Assembly (NCBI GenBank): GCA_003971905.1
Contig: RSEE01000167.1
Coordinates: 1 to 64,000 of the forward strand
Direction of reading: 5' to 3'
Length of the DNA: 64,000 nt
Source: Moniliella sp. 'wahieum'
Taxonomy: Eukaryota; Basidiomycota; Moniliellomycetes; Moniliellales; Moniliellaceae
Shown here: piece after piece, positions 63,601-64,000 of the stretch
Layout of the letters: every line of letters starts with the position of its first letter
Numbering within the stretch: the stretch's first letter is position 1
The notes under the pieces: model-generated
Databases searched by the model: none
Told to the model about the DNA's origin: nothing
What the model saw: the letters and a program-made list of their open reading frames with translations, nothing else
Program-made: the position numbers and the translations under genes

Positions 63601-63990
63601 AGGGACAGACCCAGGCACCGCCGCACGCACGCCCGGCGCGGACCCTGGGCGTCGACTTGTCGTGCGCGGGACGAGGGAGACGGAGGACTGACGGACCCGA
63701 CTGGGGGGAGGGTACCCGCCAAACTAGCCACTGACATCTGCGCCGGACCACCGGCCCAGCTCGCGCCCTGAGCCCCAGCCGAGAAGGAATGTGGTACTCG
63801 TTGCTAGCGAGAAGTGAGCGCTGTTCCGCGGAGGTCAGACGCGTGTGGCTCGACTTGGGGTGCAGGTGTGGCGCGGTAGAGGCAGGGGCAGTAGGGGCAG
63901 TCGCGCGCCATACCGCTCACGCCCATGGTCATGCTCATGCTCGATGTGGGCACAGCAGAGGGCGACGATACGCTCGGCAAGGCTACTGCT
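57648..63990 (-). CDS. Unrecognised long Ser/Ala/Pro-rich gene, 5' end outside or near the window edge
   Basis: GC-rich DNA gives overlapping open frames on both strands, but only the minus strand repeatedly shows protein-like composition. In order: AQMSVASLAGTLPPVGSVSPP (~63730; positions 2-21 continue open), RWDPDNGYVVIDTPYGANSS (~63330), RRRSYSAGILDLLRRPG (~62200), SLKDRRSSLASSLASAALAR (~60830), TDWEMALTDPDPDADADAE (~60210), ALSDPTRLLSRPASTTAWSD (~59700), STDETTNATPLVELEPVRAI (~59200), HAEWYGTGAYGSSNGMRV (~58700) and SGPLTGHASIGSLASLSSAS (~57900). The frame changes many times, so introns and indels cannot be separated. No domain is recognised. A large intrinsically disordered regulatory protein would fit; two adjacent genes are also possible. 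Both boundaries are approximate. Confidence 0.42.
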
Positions 63991-64000
63991 GACCCTGATG

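Overview
The window is eukaryotic and almost certainly fungal. The genes are multi-exon with short GT-AG introns of about 75 to 225 nt. The gene set is typical of fungi: a full-size PDR-type ABC transporter with a degenerate first nucleotide-binding domain, a TEA/ATTS (AbaA/TEC1-type) transcription factor, a Yta7-type AAA+bromodomain ATPase, a Dnf-type flippase, an OPT oligopeptide transporter and an Arf-GEF with Sec7 and PH domains. I cannot place the lineage. There are no bacterial operons, no recognisable tRNA or rRNA genes and no CRISPR arrays. Nearly every conserved gene contains single-base indels that break an otherwise excellent match, several at homopolymers. The simplest reading is an unpolished long-read assembly, so the CDS spans below are gene extents across several frames, not clean ORFs.

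Layout. 1-4197: a head-to-tail satellite of a ~673-bp unit (six copies plus a partial one). 4824-7220 (-): OPT transporter. 9299-11845 (+): F-box protein with propeller-like C-terminal half, followed by a truncated second F-box (12068-12253). 12423-17024 (-): Yta7/ATAD2-like ATPase. 19114-19807 (+): magnesium-dependent phosphatase-1 (HAD). 22654-25942 (+): TEA transcription factor with heavy low-complexity content. 30255-~34060 (+): Sec7-PH Arf-GEF. ~35280-37340 (-): unrecognised Ser/Pro-rich protein. 37878-43229 (+): PDR/ABCG transporter, then 280 bp later 43509-49001 (+): P4-ATPase flippase. 50512-52531 (+): SABATH-like SAM-dependent methyltransferase. 53692-55933 (+): MFS sugar transporter. 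~57650-63990 (-): long Ser/Ala/Pro-rich unrecognised gene running off the window.

Functionally the window is rich in membrane biology: oligopeptide uptake, sugar transport, PDR efflux, lipid flipping and Arf-dependent vesicle traffic. It also holds two transcription/chromatin regulators (TEA factor, Yta7-like ATPase). The PDR pump and flippase are direct neighbours in the same orientation and both act on plasma-membrane lipid asymmetry in yeasts.

Intergenic DNA is unusual. Most long gaps carry short degenerate tandem arrays whose unit is 7 nt although the sequence differs from place to place. Coding regions instead carry 6-, 9- and 18-nt repeats giving dipeptide or short peptide runs. A ~110-120 bp dispersed element occurs in two gaps, and a 35-45 nt motif occurs four times in the gap after the OPT gene.
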